From Bolinopsis microptera (taxonomy: Eukaryota; Ctenophora; Tentaculata; Lobata; Bolinopsidae), in contig NC_087074.1 in the NCBI RefSeq assembly GCF_026151205.1, forward strand, positions 20,614,765-20,678,764: a stretch of 64,000 nucleotides of DNA, in the 5' to 3' direction. A program made the translations under genes and the position numbers. Position 1 is the stretch's first letter. Every line of letters begins with the position of its first letter. Under the pieces are notes generated by a model. The model saw only the letters and a program-made list of their open reading frames with translations. It did no database searches and had not been told where the DNA came from. Positions 42,715-55,183 of the stretch are shown here, piece by piece.

Positions 42715-42920
42715 GTTCAGATTCGGAGACCAGGTGCGGGTTATGTGACAAGGCCTTCAGAGGTATATCCCGCAGAGCAAACCTTTACCGTCACATCCAC
42801 ACCATCCACTCCAAGAGCTACAACTTCCCCTGTCCCGTCTGCAACAAGATCTTCAACCAAAAGAGCAATTTGAAGAGGCACGTCAAGAATATTCATCTCC
42901 AGAACTTTAATATCCCTTGA
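42715..42920 (+). CDS. Z44: two-finger terminal exon
   Basis: The acceptor is caatttcag, followed by 67 codons to TGA. An in-phase AG five bases downstream (gttcag) is a possible alternative. Finger 1 (CGLC to HIHTIH) contains RGISRRANLYRH. Finger 2 (CPVC to HVKNIH) is C2H2 with helix NQKSNLKRH. The linker is HSKSYNFP, clearly diverged from HLKIK. Confidence 0.8.
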
Positions 42921-43380
42921 TCTCTGAGACTCTGAAGCTCATATTATTATCATTTTGTTTGAACTTTTGAATTTAGATTTTTTGGTCGGTTATTATATTA
43001 ATTGTTTTGTGCGCTTGAGAAGGGATTAATTTATGGCTCAAATATTGTTGTTTTCAGTTTAAGCTTATTTTGGTGCATCAAAAAGGAACAGAAATTTAAA
43101 ATACCGCACCGCCAATATCACAGTAGAGTACAGTATGTAGTAGGTCGCATTCTCCTACAAATAGAAAATTACGAATTTCTCAGAAAATTACGATCTTCTT
43201 CTGAACTTCTCAGAAAGATAATACTGAGATAGTTATCCTACCTTAATTTAATGGTGTCCCCAGTATCAAGGCAGTTAGCTAATTAGACTATTCCAGTTTT
43301 CCTCAGCCTCCAACCCCTTTCCGTGCCCTCCCTTCACCGACCTCAACTTAACAATGATTGACTCTACCTTAACCAATCAG
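42921..43380. other. Non-coding spacer
   Basis: A 76-codon frame at 43002 has no finger and no sign of selection. Nothing else is seen. Confidence 0.5.
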
Positions 43381-43613
43381 GTCTGACGTGTCCTCTGTGT
43401 AAGAAACGGTTCCAATGTCGGAGAAATCGAGACCGCCACTTTGACTCGGTTCACCTGAAGCTGAAGAACTTCAAGTGTCCACTGTGTGAACACAGGTACT
43501 CCCAGAAAGTACACCTCAAGGGTCACATGAAGCGAATCCACCACTTTGTGTACGATGACAACGAGGCTGCTGGGTTCCCTGAATTGGGGACAAGTCTGAA
43601 GAAGACGCCGTGA
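43381..43613 (+). CDS. Z45: two-finger terminal exon
   Basis: The acceptor is ttaaccaatcag, followed by 76 codons to TGA. There is almost no leader: finger 1 starts at residue 3 (CPLC to HFDSVH, QCRRNRDRH). Finger 2 (CPLC to HMKRIH) is C2H2 with helix SQKVHLKGH. The linker is HLKLKNF. An acidic tail (VYDDNEAAG) follows. The stop lies at the start of tacgtga repeats (43607-43668). Confidence 0.8.
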
Positions 43614-44807
43614 TACGTGATACGGGATACGTGATACGTGATACGTGATACGTGATACGTGATTCGTGACCTGGTGTTGATTAATTTGTCGACCAGTGGC
43701 TGGCGCTAATCTTACTCTTAGGAGGCACTGATTTGCCAAACTGTTTCAAACTCTGAATGATATCTATGATAAGCCGTTAAATGGTTTCCATCGGTAGAAA
43801 TTGGTGCTTTTGAATTTTATAACGGATCCAATTAAATGGAAAATAATTAAAATAATTAAAAAGTTATCCAATTTATCCTCCGGGGAATCCTCTAAATGTT
43901 GACCATATGAATTTGATCAATTCGGTCGAATACATTTATATAAGCTGTTGATTGGTTTTAAACATTTTTTTACTTTCATTACTTAAACCGTATTTTGTAT
44001 CAGTATTGTGGAATGTGGATACATGACTGTCAACATTTCTTCACCGAATTTTTAACTAATCTCTAATTAAACTTCAAATAACCGAGTTTCCTTTCTTTCA
44101 TCTCATCTAACATTTTCAATCAATATTTCTCGAATAATTTTAAACCTAAATGGAAACTACCGCGAATAATGAAGAATAACCAAAAGTAATCGTAATTAGT
44201 AATGCTATGACGTAAGTACCGCTATGGGGTTGCTAAGAGTGTGGCGTTGCTAAGGGTGTGGCGTTGCTAAGGGTGTGTCTGACTAGTGAAAGTGGTTGCT
44301 TTTACACGAAACTGAGAGTCACATTTATTGTAAAATGGTTTGGTGTACGAGAAATTGGACAGAGTGGGATGAGATGCCGCTTTTCACTTCAGCATTTTTT
44401 CTGGGAAAGATACGATCTATGAACAGCGACCGAAATAAATATTGTAAATACTGTTTTGTGCGACGAAATGCAGCTCTTGAATTGACCTATTTGAAATTGT
44501 GTTAAAGTTTAATTTAACTAGGAGAAAAAATAACAAAAAAATTAAACTTAATAACTTTCGTAACTACCACTACTATGTTTGAACGTATACTAGTTCCTAA
44601 TCAATGTAAGTTGAGGGCTTCGTAATATACATAATATATAACACTGAAATTATTTAACACTCTACATAACAATAAAAACAACATCAGATAACTAATAACT
44701 TAATTAATCACTTAGTTAATTAATTAATCACTTAACTAATCACTTAATTAATTAACTAATCACTTAATTAATTAATTAATTAAAACCTCTCGTCCCCCTC
44801 CTCCCAG
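43614..44807. other. Long spacer
   Basis: It contains tacgtgatacgtga repeats at its start, a 16-18-bp gttgctaagggtgtggc repeat (44228-44276), and a cacttaattaattaac block (44697-44780). No cassette is seen. Confidence 0.5.
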
Positions 44808-45043
44808 TGCCAGGACAGCAGTGGCGGTGTAAGGTGTGTGACAGGGTGTTCCACGGTAAGGGGTGCAAGTCCCAATACAACCGCCACTACAAGGTAGTCC
44901 ACCTCAACATCAAGCCCTTCCGGTGCGACCAGTGCGGCAAACGGTTCAGTCAGAAGTGTAACAGGAGACAACACATGGCACGGCATCACGGTGCTGAGCA
45001 GGACCTGGGGTATGCTCTCAGTATGCTGAGAAAGACGGAGTGA
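44808..45043 (+). CDS. Z46: two-finger terminal exon
   Basis: The acceptor is cccctcctcccag, followed by 77 codons to TGA. Finger 1 (CKVC to HYKVVH) contains HGKGCKSQYNRH. Finger 2 (CDQC to HMARHH) has helix SQKCNRRQH. The linker is HLNIKPF. The tail (DLGYALSMLRKTE) is amphipathic. It is the last cassette before a 10-kb stretch occupied by mobile elements. Confidence 0.85.
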
Positions 45044-45162
45044 GATGCTTTTCTATATATATGTATATATATAGATTTCTATATCGTGCTAAGATCTGGA
45101 GCTCTGTTTCATGAGTTTGGTTGGAATCAGGGAAATCAGTCCAATGTGGATGAACCTGATTA

Positions 45163-45485
45163 GGGGCCATCTACTTAGGACGTCCGGCAAATAGGGAGGA
45201 GGTGGTTTTGGAATTTCGGTTAAACCCGGACAGGGGGAGGGGGTGGTTTCTGAAAATCCGGACGTCCGGAAATTTTGGCAGAATTAACGAAAAAGTCGCA
45301 TTTATTTCAACTCTTTGACAATGAATTTGAGTTGGTTTTATTTGTACTATTAAAAGTAGCTGGAAATCCGGACGTCGGGGGAGGGGGGGGGGGGGTGGTT
45401 TTGAAAATTCGAACACACCCGGACAGGGGGAGGGGGGTGGTCTGAAAATCTGTGATTTTGGCGGACGTCCTAAGTAGATGGCCCC
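45163..45485. mobile_element. 323-bp MITE with TTA target duplication
   Basis: The terminal inverted repeats ggggccatctacttaggacg (24 bp, 45163-45186 and 45462-45485) are perfect. TTA flanks both sides (45160-45162 and 45486-45488). A 3-bp TTA duplication is typical of PIF/Harbinger elements. The interior has repeated gtccgga segments and long G-runs that could form quadruplexes. No transposase is present. Confidence 0.85.
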
Positions 45486-46680
45486 TTACCACTTAGGAGG
45501 TTAAGATATTTTGTAACCACTAAAACTGAATGAGAAAACCGAAAAGGCGGGGAACATGCGTTAAATAAGATTTATTTTTAAGTAATTTTAAACAAACATT
45601 ATTTTTATCAGAGTTTTAAATTCTAAACAAAGCAGTTTTTACATAGGTGATTATTTTGCAGAAAACCAGATAAATTTAAAGTATAGCATGTATAAACATT
45701 TTTATGTATTATATAATCTTAACTGCATGTAATAAACATTTTCCGAGGTAACTGCTCAAATTAATCTGCTGTAAATGTTTATTGGGATTACTTTATCCAT
45801 TTCTGTGATAGCGTTACCAGTTACCGAAGATAATCTTAGTTTTTCAAATACTTTCCAGATTTTATGTTCTTAAATTTCTAAACTCATTTGTTTGCTACAC
45901 CTAAAATGTTTGGTTAAATTATATCTTAAAACAAAGCTAAACTGCGAAGTGTTGCAATAAAAATGCACGCGGAGTTGAATATATTAACATGAAAATGTTT
46001 CAATGCATTACATCCAGTATTATGCAGAATGAGACTGCATATTATTCTGGAGCGGATCTCAGCTCTCAGTTTTATCACTTCATGCATATTTCACAGCAAT
46101 TTCACGTACATTATCTTATTCGAGCATGCCAAAAAGCAGCATGATTTAAGATTTAAGCTCATCATATGCAGTATCTTATTATGCAGCATGGGAAAAACTA
46201 CGCAATCTTTTACTATCGTAGTGTTATATTCTGAGCCTGGAATGTTCTTAGCAGACACCTTGGTCGGTTGCCGCATATTTTGTTACTTTATCTTCCCGGT
46301 CACAGTTTCCCCTAGTAGGTCCAGGTCCGTGAGCATTATTAGCCGCATTATTAGCCGCATTATTAGCCGCATTATTAGCCGCACTGTCGCTAAGGTCTGT
46401 AATGTGTAACTTAAAGTTATAGTGTAACTTATGTTTGCTATTTTAACAGTTATATAACCAGATAGGGCTTTTGACAAGCAGTCTGCATGGTTAACTCACT
46501 TATGTGAAGAAGTTTTGATTTTAGAAAATTAAACTCAAATGTTAAAACACTAAATATTGTAACTTAAATTAATAAAAGAGATTGCCGAATAAAGTTGTTT
46601 CACTGTGTAAACGTCAGGGTTAATACAATTCCTCTACTGAACTGCTGAACCAATGTCCCCATTTCTTCGTACTAGCACAG
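45486..46680. other. Spacer without cassettes
   Basis: AT-rich. It holds a 15-bp attagccgcattatt repeat (46333-46383). No gene is supported. Confidence 0.5.
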
Positions 46681-47067
46681 TATGATTATCAAATGTGTGA
46701 TATTCACACAGTATGATTATCAAATGTGTGTTATTCACACAGTATGATTATCAAATGTGTGATATTCACACAGTATGATTATCAAATGTGTGATATTCAC
46801 ACAGTATGATTATCAAATGTGTGATATTCACACAGTATGATTATCAAATGTGTGATATTCACACAGTATGATTATCAAATGTGTGATATTCACACAGTAT
46901 GATTATCAAATGTGTGATATTCACACAGTATGATTATCAAATGTGTGATATTCACACAGTATGATTATCAAATGTGTGATATTCACACAGTATGATTATC
47001 AAATGTGTGATATTCACACAGTATGATTATCAAATGTGTGATATTCACACAGTATGATTATCAAATG
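46680..47067 (+). repeat. 31-bp minisatellite (tatgattatcaaatgtgtga)
   Basis: About 12 units, near perfect, each with inverted cacaca/tgtgtg parts. It is unrelated to any exon. Confidence 0.95.
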
Positions 47068-47424
47068 GCGCTGCTGCAAACCGGAGTCATTTACCATGGA
47101 AATGTTGTGGTCTGCCTATAGATTCTACTGCTCGACTGTCATTCCTATTCTATGTGTAGATGTAAAATACAGATTTATTGGAACTCTGTGAAATTTGTGA
47201 TATCAGTGACAATCATCTTATCTTTGGATAGTTTATGTCTAAAAAAGAGAGTCCCTTACTTTATTGGATTATTTAGCAAGATTCTGCGAGCTCACAACAT
47301 AACCGGCTGAACTAACCGGCTGATTCTGGTAGTTACCATAGTTACACTACTAGTTACCATAGTTACACTAACCGGCTGATTCTGGGGTTTGGTTGGTCAA
47401 TAGTGGAAGGTGATTGGTTTTTAT

Positions 47425-48665
47425 CAACCTCTCACCAGAATCCACATGTACACAACCTACTAGCAGTTTCTCTTGAACCTCCCACCAGAATCCACATGTA
47501 CACAACCTACTAGCAGTTTCTCTTCAACCTCCCACCAGAATCAACATGTACACAACCTACTAACAGTTTCTCTTGAACCTCCCACCAGAATCCACATGTA
47601 CACAACCTACTAGCAGTTTCTCTTGAACCTCCCACCAGAATCCACATGTACACAACCTACTAACAGTTTCTCTTGAACCTCCCACCAGAATCCACATGTA
47701 CACAACCTACTAGCAGTTTCTCATCAACCTCCCACCAGAATCCACATGTACACAACCTACTAGCAGTTTCTCTTGAACCTCCCACCAGAATCCACATGTA
47801 CACAACCTACTAACAGTTTCTCTTCAACCTCCCACCAGAATCCACATGTACACAACCTACTAGCAGTTTCTCTTCAACCTCCCACCAGAATCCACATGTA
47901 CACAACCTACTAGCAGTTTCTCTTCAACCTCTCACCAGAATCCACATGTACACAACCTACTAACAGTTTCTCTTGAACCTCCCACCAGAATCCACATGTA
48001 CACAACCTACTAGCAGTTTCTCTTCAACCTCCCACCAGAATCCACATGTACACAACCTACTAGCAGTTTCTCTTCAACCTCCCACCAGAATCCACATGTA
48101 CACAACCTACTAGCAGTTTCTCTTCAACTTCCCACCAGAATCCACATGTACACAACCTACTAGCAGTTTCTCTTCAACCTCCCACCAGAATCCACATGTA
48201 CACAACCTACTAGCAGTTTCTCTTGAACCTCCCACCAGAATCCACATGTACACAACCTACTAGCAGTTTCTCTTCAACCTCCCACCAGAATCCACATGTA
48301 CACAACCTACTAGCAGTTTCTCTTGAACCTCCCACCAGAATCCACATGTACACAACCTACTAGCAGTTTCTCATCAACCTCCCACCAGAATCCACATGTA
48401 CACAACCTACTAGCAGTTTCTCTTGAACCTCCCACCAGAATCCACATGTACACAACCTACTAACAGTTTCTCTTCAACCTCCCACCAGAATCCACATGTA
48501 CACAACCTACTAACAGTTTCTCTTGAACCTCCCACCAGAATCCACATGTACACAACCTACTAGCAGTTTCTCCTCAACCTCCCACCAGAATCCACATGTA
48601 CACAACCTACTAGCAGTTTCTCTTGAACCTCCCACCAGAATCCACATGTACACAACCTACTAGCA
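47425..48665 (+). repeat. 50-bp minisatellite, left part
   Basis: About 25 copies of a 50-bp unit (aacctcccaccagaatccac and atgtacacaacctactagca). It is cut by the LINE at 48665 and resumes at 54746. Confidence 0.95.
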
Positions 48666-49080
48666 TCAATGAGATTTCATAACTCTATACAACATTCAAA
48701 ATTCACATACAAATCTATAAATAATCAAGTGCGTTCTCTTCAGTATTACTCAAGTTCAGTGCGATAGTCCCTTATTACGTAAACGCTACAAACAAATCAA
48801 ATACAAATAACACCTCACAAAACTACACAACACAAAAGCAACCACTTTATTCGATTTCTATTTTTTAGCCAAATCAGTTATTTAAATCATACTGATAAGG
48901 CCCTAGATAAGGACACTTTATTTCACTTAATTATCCGATTTTAGCTTAGAATAATATAATTTACTTTTAAATCATATCACGATTCTGTAGCATACAGGAC
49001 CTCCGGTTCTCGTGAAAGAATCTGATTTGAACTATAGTTTTATATACTATCAGTATCATAATCATAATATTTAGTTATAA

Positions 49081-49487
49081 ATGGAACCCACTGTTACATC
49101 TGAAAATAAAGTCAAGATCAAATGTTCAAGCTGCAGCGGCTGGTGTTACTCTATTAGAAATATTCGCACATGCTCATGGTGTCAAAGTAATGTCCATGTC
49201 AAATGTTTTAAGGATAATTTAGGCTGTACGAGTTGCTGTGAAAGTATCATTCCTGGATTTCACGCAACCTACTATGAAATCTATGACGACTACAGTAAAC
49301 TTAATAGTGACATATTTAATCCGTACGATCAGAATAGTCGATTTAATCTTATTGGCGACGCCATGACCAACGAAGAGCATCAAGATTCAACTTGGAGCAA
49401 TATTTCATCTTTCCTAACTAGTTGTCAGTATAAACAACAACGTAACGTGAAAAAATCTACCTGCTCTCAACTTAAAACATTTTCTAT
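49081..49487 (+). pseudogene. LINE coding region, 5' part (zinc-finger N-terminus)
   Basis: The frame starts at ATG in METVTS-like context and codes for a cysteine cluster (CSSC, CSWC, HVKC, CTSCC; about residues 14-54) like the PHD-type fingers at the start of some CR1-related proteins. A polar region follows. It is interrupted after KTFS by the DNA transposon. Removing the insert and one 3-bp duplication brings it into frame with the endonuclease at 51797, so this and the next entry were one gene. Confidence 0.75.
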
Positions 49488-51796
49488 AGGGGTCATTCAT
49501 AAACGAAAACTCAGACTCAAATTGTGAGATAATCTTAGATTTTGAGATCAAATTCGCTTTTGGTATTCGTAAAGTTAAGTATTTGCGGGCTGAGTATTTT
49601 GTCGCTAGTAAATGCTCAGAGTTGGAACTAGCACTCAAATCGGTATTCATAAAGTTAGTATTTACTCGTCACCCAAAACTAACTCAAGATTGGTATTCAT
49701 AAAGTAAGCAAATGATCAAAACTCATGCTCAAAATGTGAGAACCGAATTCACATTCTCAAATCATTTTCTCACCTATTGCTCAACGACTTTTAACGTCAA
49801 TAACTTCCCTTCTAATTGATATTTTCACTTCAAATTTTTAGGGACGACTGATCCCCACTGCCAGTACAAAAGCTCTAATATATTTTTTCCCGATTGGATG
49901 ACGTTTTTGCAAATTTTCCCAGAAAAATAAACACGTTAGAGTATAAGCTTCCTTGTAAGTCCAATATAGATGCGACCATTACGGTTAGTTAAAGCTAAAA
50001 ATGGTGTCCCCACGACATTCAGGAGCCAAGTAACGCAGATCAGTCATCAATTCAAAAAATAGTTATAAAAAACCTCTCTGAAAGCTTTGGCTAGGACTAG
50101 CGATAAAAATTGCGTACCGAGATGATTGTAATAGGCTGAACAGTGAAAACAAACGTACACTGCTAATTGCTAATATGAAATGCAATTTCCAACCACCATT
50201 GATAGTTAAAATATAATTGAGCTTACCGTCCGCATCAAGCTGAAAACCGATGTAACATTCTGAGTATATATTGATATTTCCGCCAACACGGTAAATGTCA
50301 TACTCGTAACTTGTGATCCTACAGTGATGAAAACTTGTATTAGTACGTTTGAAAGACCCCGTCATAAAGACAATAATTTGGATTAAATTAAGTTTCAAAT
50401 TCAATGCTCATTACACACTCCGAGACTTTGTATTGTTTTATCTGATTTGCACGATTCGAGTTCATACTGACTGTAGTAGACATCTCACTGGCGCTGACAA
50501 CAGATATATCGTCTCCGTCCACAGATCTGTCTAGCTCTAGTAAATCATCCATGTATGACTTAGGGGGTGGTATATATGAGGTGGCACCAGCTACAACACC
50601 AAAATCTAACCGCTGGACAAGAGGGTCCGGAGTTATCTCAGGATTTAGATTTCCTAACAAAAAATCTAAAAACTTCTTCTCATCAGCGTTCAAATCTGGA
50701 TCTACATTTCCTGTTGATTTGTCAGTTTTCTCCAGTAGCCTTGATTTTTTATTGGAAAAAGATCTCGCTACTTGATCTTCGGTGGTCATATTATTGAGTT
50801 CTTGAGCTATTTCTCTAGAAATGTCCATTCTCGCTTGTTTTTTTTTGACGATTTATCTCTTGGTCCCAAAAAATGCCTGGCCATCCAGTCAACGGACGGT
50901 TCTTCAAAGCGGAACTGGGTTTTGTAGTAAAAGTCCGTTTGGGGCTGACGTCGGGTCTTGAATGTTCTAGTCGAATGTGCAGGGCCGGTGGTAAAAGAGG
51001 AAGTGCCATAGAGCTCAGACTTAACACAAGCTGAGTTCAAACTTCGTCAATTAATCAATAACAAAATTAATCAATAACAAAAGACACAATCATGTCGAAA
51101 ACATGCCACGAACATGATCATACAAAAGTTCAGCTTACCTTTCTATCACTGTCGGTATTGGGTTAGAATAATCTGCTAGGTAATTTTTGAACATCGATAT
51201 GTATTTAATAAAGTTTGAGAAATTGACGGCAAACCACAGTAAAACTACGGTGGGTTTCGGGAAACTACCGTGGGTAAAAGAAAATTACCTGTAGGGGACA
51301 CAATATCGCACACGCAACATTCATTATAGATATCAAGAATGATTCTGAATTATCTTCGGAGTCAAGGGTGTTGTCATTTTGCCGCCATTTCAAGATTGCG
51401 ATATCACAAATTCCATCACAGACATATGCGGTACGTGATGTGCGAATGTCGAATGTACTCGACACAAATGTTTATTTCACATTCCTTCGATACATCGATG
51501 TACATCCGAATTTGGGTGTTTTCCCATTAACATAAGATGGCAAACAAAAGATCTGAATTAACCTGTCGTTCTTCTTAAAATACTGATTTGAGTATTTGAG
51601 TGCTAGTTTGAGAGCATTTTAGTGAGTATTTACTTGAATGTAAGTCATACTCACGATGAATTCAGCTTGAGTATTAGTTTTTACTGGGCAGTAAATGCTC
51701 AAACTTTGTGAATACCGATTTTGAGACTCAGAAAAATCTAAGTAATCACTAGCGAGTATTTACTTAAGAAATACTTAGTTATTATGAATGACCCCT
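49488..51796. mobile_element. 2.3-kb DNA transposon inserted in the LINE
   Basis: The ends are aggggtcattcataa and its complement (51782-51796). Subterminal regions repeat ggtattcataaagtaag and agtatttact motifs in both orientations. Flanks are tat (49485-49487) and tct (51797-51799), a 3-bp duplication with one substitution, which fits PIF/Harbinger. Minus-strand open frames remain inside. Confidence 0.8.
50388..51040 (-). pseudogene. Relic coding region of the DNA transposon
   Basis: Two overlapping minus-strand frames (51040-50807 and 50828-50388) look like one gene split by a frameshift near 50820. The first includes FYYKTQFRFEEPSVDWMARH, which could be the start of a Harbinger-type transposase. 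The second (EDQVARSFSNKKSRLLEKTD, DEKKFLDFLLGN, MDDLLELD) is acidic and unrecognised, possibly the accessory Myb-like protein of such elements. No catalytic DDE region is seen. Confidence 0.4.
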
Positions 51797-54371
51797 TCTG
51801 AACATAAGATCCCTTATTAAGAATATAGATCAACTACGTGATGATATTGAGACTTATGATAAGTATGATATATTGTGTTTTAACGAAACTAATTGCACTT
51901 TAGGGAAATTACCGAACGGAATAAACGACGTTACCTTAGATGGATTTCATGAACCATTTATCCAGGATCCAATTCGCCCATCTGGAAAAGGTGGGGGGCT
52001 AGCCACTTATGTACACAAACGTGTAGTCGATTATGATAAAATTGATATTTTCACTCCAAACCCTGAACCAACTAATACTAGTGGCGAATTTCAATTTATC
52101 AAGCTCCATCAGTGCAAAGGATACAACAGAACGAAAATAATTGGCAATGTTTACCGTTCTCCCGCTAGGAGACCTGAAGCGTTTCTAGAAATTTTCAAAA
52201 ATACGCTGCACAACCTAGGGAGACACACCCGTAAACATATGACGCTTCATGGAGATTTCAACCTTGATTTACTGAAGCACAGCAGCGACCAAGCATGTCA
52301 GAACATTATAGATATTGCGTCCTCTTACGGTTTTATTCAAATTGTATCACGCCCAACTCGCCTAACGGACCATAGTGCCACGCTTATTGACCACATCTAC
52401 ACAAACAATCTTGAGGATACAATAAGCTGTAACGTCTTAACGACAGATATGTCTGATCACTTAGCAATAGTCACTACAATAAATCTTGATAACACGCCAA
52501 CCAGCAGCTACCGCTCTGCGTCTAACTCACAAAATGTATCTCAAACTGAAACACGTAGATTTAACGACACCAACAATCAAAAATTCAGAGACTTAATTAC
52601 AGATGAAAGTTGGTCAGAAATTTTTAACAATACCAATGATGCCAACGAACAGTTCAATAATTTAAATACGGCTTATAATAAGATTTACGAGTCCGCCTAT
52701 CCCACAAAAAGACAAACACGAAGACAAAATGAACGTGTTAATCCGAAACCATGGATGCTACCCTGGCTCGAAGAAGCTATAGAACGTAAAAATGAGTCAT
52801 ATTATGATTTTGTTAAGGAACCATCTGATAGTAACCGCAGTAAATATGACCGTCTGAAGAAGTTTTGTAATAAACACATCGATAAAGCTAAAAACAAGCA
52901 CTTCAAAAAATTTTTTGAGCAAAACAAAGAAAATTCTAAGAAGCAGTGGCAAATGATAAACAGTCTTCTTAATAGGAAAAAATCTAAACCTACTTCAATT
53001 AAACTGACTGACGAAGACGGCTCAATCAGCACTCCGGCAGCTGTAGCAGAAAAATTTAACGATTACTTCTCAAACATCGCTCCTAAAATTAAGTCTGAAA
53101 TTAGTAGTAGGACCACTTTTGATCCTGGTGGAACCCATAGCACACTTCGCAAAGCCACTCCAAGTAGTATTTACTTAAAGCCAGTCACTGCCACAGAAAT
53201 TCAGGACGTCATAAACCTGCTTAAGAATAAAGCCACACTAGACACTAAAATTGAACCTCTAAAAATCGCTAACAGCTGTCCCAGTTTTACTAGTGTACTA
53301 GCCCACGTTGTCAACAGTTCTTTTGAACAGGGGATCTTTCCACAGGCTTTGAAAGAAGCGAAGGTGGTCCCAATTCACAAAGGTGGATCTAAATCTGACA
53401 TAAAAAATTACAGACCAATATCTCTTCTTGCTTCTTTCTCTAAAGTATTTGAAAAGCTAATGCATAACCGAGTTATAAGTTTTTTAGATAAATACAGCAT
53501 ACTATGTGAAAACCAATACGGTTTTCGCCCGGGTAGGTCTTGTGAACATGCTCTTCTCAACGCAAAAGACACCATTCTTAATTCAATGTCTAAAAAGCAG
53601 GTAACTTTACTTCTTTTAATCGATTTCAGCAAAGCTTTCGACCTTGTGGATCATTCCATACTCTTGCGCAAGCTGGACCATTACGGCATAAGGGGTCAAG
53701 CCTTAAACTGGTTTAAGTCATATCTCACTAACAGGAAACAGTTTGTATCAATTGGCTCGTCAAAATCTTCAACCAACCAAATTTTATACGGCGTGCCTCA
53801 AGGGTCAATATTAGGACCTTTACTTTTTATAATCTACATAAACGACCTGCCTCAAATATCAGATATAGCCAATTTCATTATGTACGCAGATGATGCCAAC
53901 ATCTTCCTGATAGGAGAAAATCTTAATGAAGTTTACGATAAAACAGTACACAATATCATTGTAAAGAACGCACTCATTTTAATGCATAAATTGAAAAACT
54001 TTCCTCATCTAGTACCATTGTCTCTCAAGAAAACAATTCCCAAAAGCGCACCATTATTTAATACTAACCTGGATTCTATTCTCACTACACAATGGTCAGA
54101 AAAGTATGGTCAACACCCTTACAACAACTCAGTATTTTTTAAAGGTCCATTATTAGCAATAAACCGATATAATGTTGCAGCAACTTCCCCGCCTAGTCTA
54201 TTTAACCTGAACATTTACAAAACTTGTATAAAAACTATGCTCATCGATCAGCAAAATGAAAACATCGAAGACGATTGGCCTAATTTCATGTTATATTGTA
54301 TAACAGGACTAAGAAAATCAAAGCGTAACATAAACCAAAATGCCGATAATAACCTTGTCTCTACATCTTAG
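51797..54371 (+). pseudogene. LINE endonuclease-reverse transcriptase, 3' part
   Basis: The frame reads from LNIRSL at 51798 through an AP-type endonuclease (NETN, GGGLATY, HGDFN, MSDHLAIV) to a reverse transcriptase: NYRPISLL, ENQYGFRPGRS, LIDFSKAFD, GVPQGSILGPLLF and the catalytic YADD, around residues 671-674 counted from the ATG at 51873. After YADD only about 160 residues remain. They jump to a typical C-terminal part (NIIVKN, KNFPHLVPLS), so an in-frame deletion of the thumb region is likely. The copy is dead or non-autonomous. Confidence 0.85.
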
Positions 54372-54745
54372 ATTATATGCACACACTTATGCATCACTCA
54401 ATAAACGTCGCATATCTCATCAATTACACTGCCAACATAGGACATTCTTTTTTATCGCCGCGATTTCAAATCAAGTTACAAATTCTACAAATTTGAAGTG
54501 CTCAGTCTTGTTTTACTTTTCTTATCTTTACCTATTAACCATTGGAAAATAAAACTTTAAGCTATAAACCTTCATTGCATACTTTACCGGTAGAGTCTAA
54601 ATTGAATAGTTTGAGATTTCCTTTACATTTTATATTTATGCATGTGCCCCACGGGGATGAATTTCTTATTACCATTGATATTATATATACTTTTTTGAGT
54701 AAACATTGGCTGGTACCACGGGCCAGTCCCCAACAAAAAAAAAAA

Positions 54746-54865
54746 AAAGCAGTTTCTCTTGAACCTCCCACCAGAATCCACATGTACACAACCTACTAAC
54801 AGTTTCTCTTGAACCTCCCACCAGAATCCACATGTACACAACCTACTAACAGTTTCTCTTGAACC
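54746..54865 (+). repeat. 50-bp minisatellite, right part
   Basis: Two and a half units of the array that is interrupted at 48665 (gcagtttctcttgaacctcc and onward). Confidence 0.95.
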
Positions 54866-55183
54866 GGAAGGTGTTCCTCTCGGCTCTCATGCTGGTGCTG
54901 AAAAATGCAACGACAAAGTTCCAATCATGAGAGTTAAAGTTTGTTTTTGGATGATTCGTCATATTCTTGCCAGACTTAATCCACATTTTTTTCCGGGTCA
55001 GGTTGGTCGAGAAAAATTACAATACAAAACTTACACGCGAAACTTTCTCTTTTCAAAGCATAACTTACGTTAATGCGAATGTGGTCCAAGAAGTTCAAAT
55101 CCTCTTCGCGTGGCGGTTCTCTAGTATCTATTATGTGAAAGTGAAAGTGAAAGTGAAAGTATCTATTATGACAACTATTTCAG
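54866..55183. other. Spacer before Z47
   Basis: It contains gtgaaagtgaaagtgaaagt (about 55135-55160), also found after Z48 near 56207. Confidence 0.5.

Larger units (their letters stand above)
48666..54748 (+). mobile_element. CR1/jockey-like LINE, interrupted by a DNA transposon
   Basis: A non-LTR retrotransposon lies in the 50-bp minisatellite. The left junction is ctactagca and the right end is a 14-A tail followed by gcagtttctc, so the target duplication is about GCA or AGCA. Its coding part is a zinc-binding N-terminus, an AP-like endonuclease and a reverse transcriptase. It is split by a 2.3-kb insertion at 49488-51796. Confidence 0.9.

Noticed and set aside
46029..46409. 126-codon frame at 46029
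   Set aside because: AT-rich, no recognisable domain, ends in a 15-bp repeat, and has no acceptor in the shared phase.
47425..48665. CRISPR-like or satellite-centromere array
   Set aside because: Uniform 50-bp tandem units without spacers and only about 25 copies.
49081..49527. Host PHD-finger gene
   Set aside because: It is continuous with the LINE endonuclease once the insertion is removed.
54542..54841. Small frames after the LINE reverse transcriptase
   Set aside because: They lie in the LINE 3' region, the A-tail and the minisatellite.
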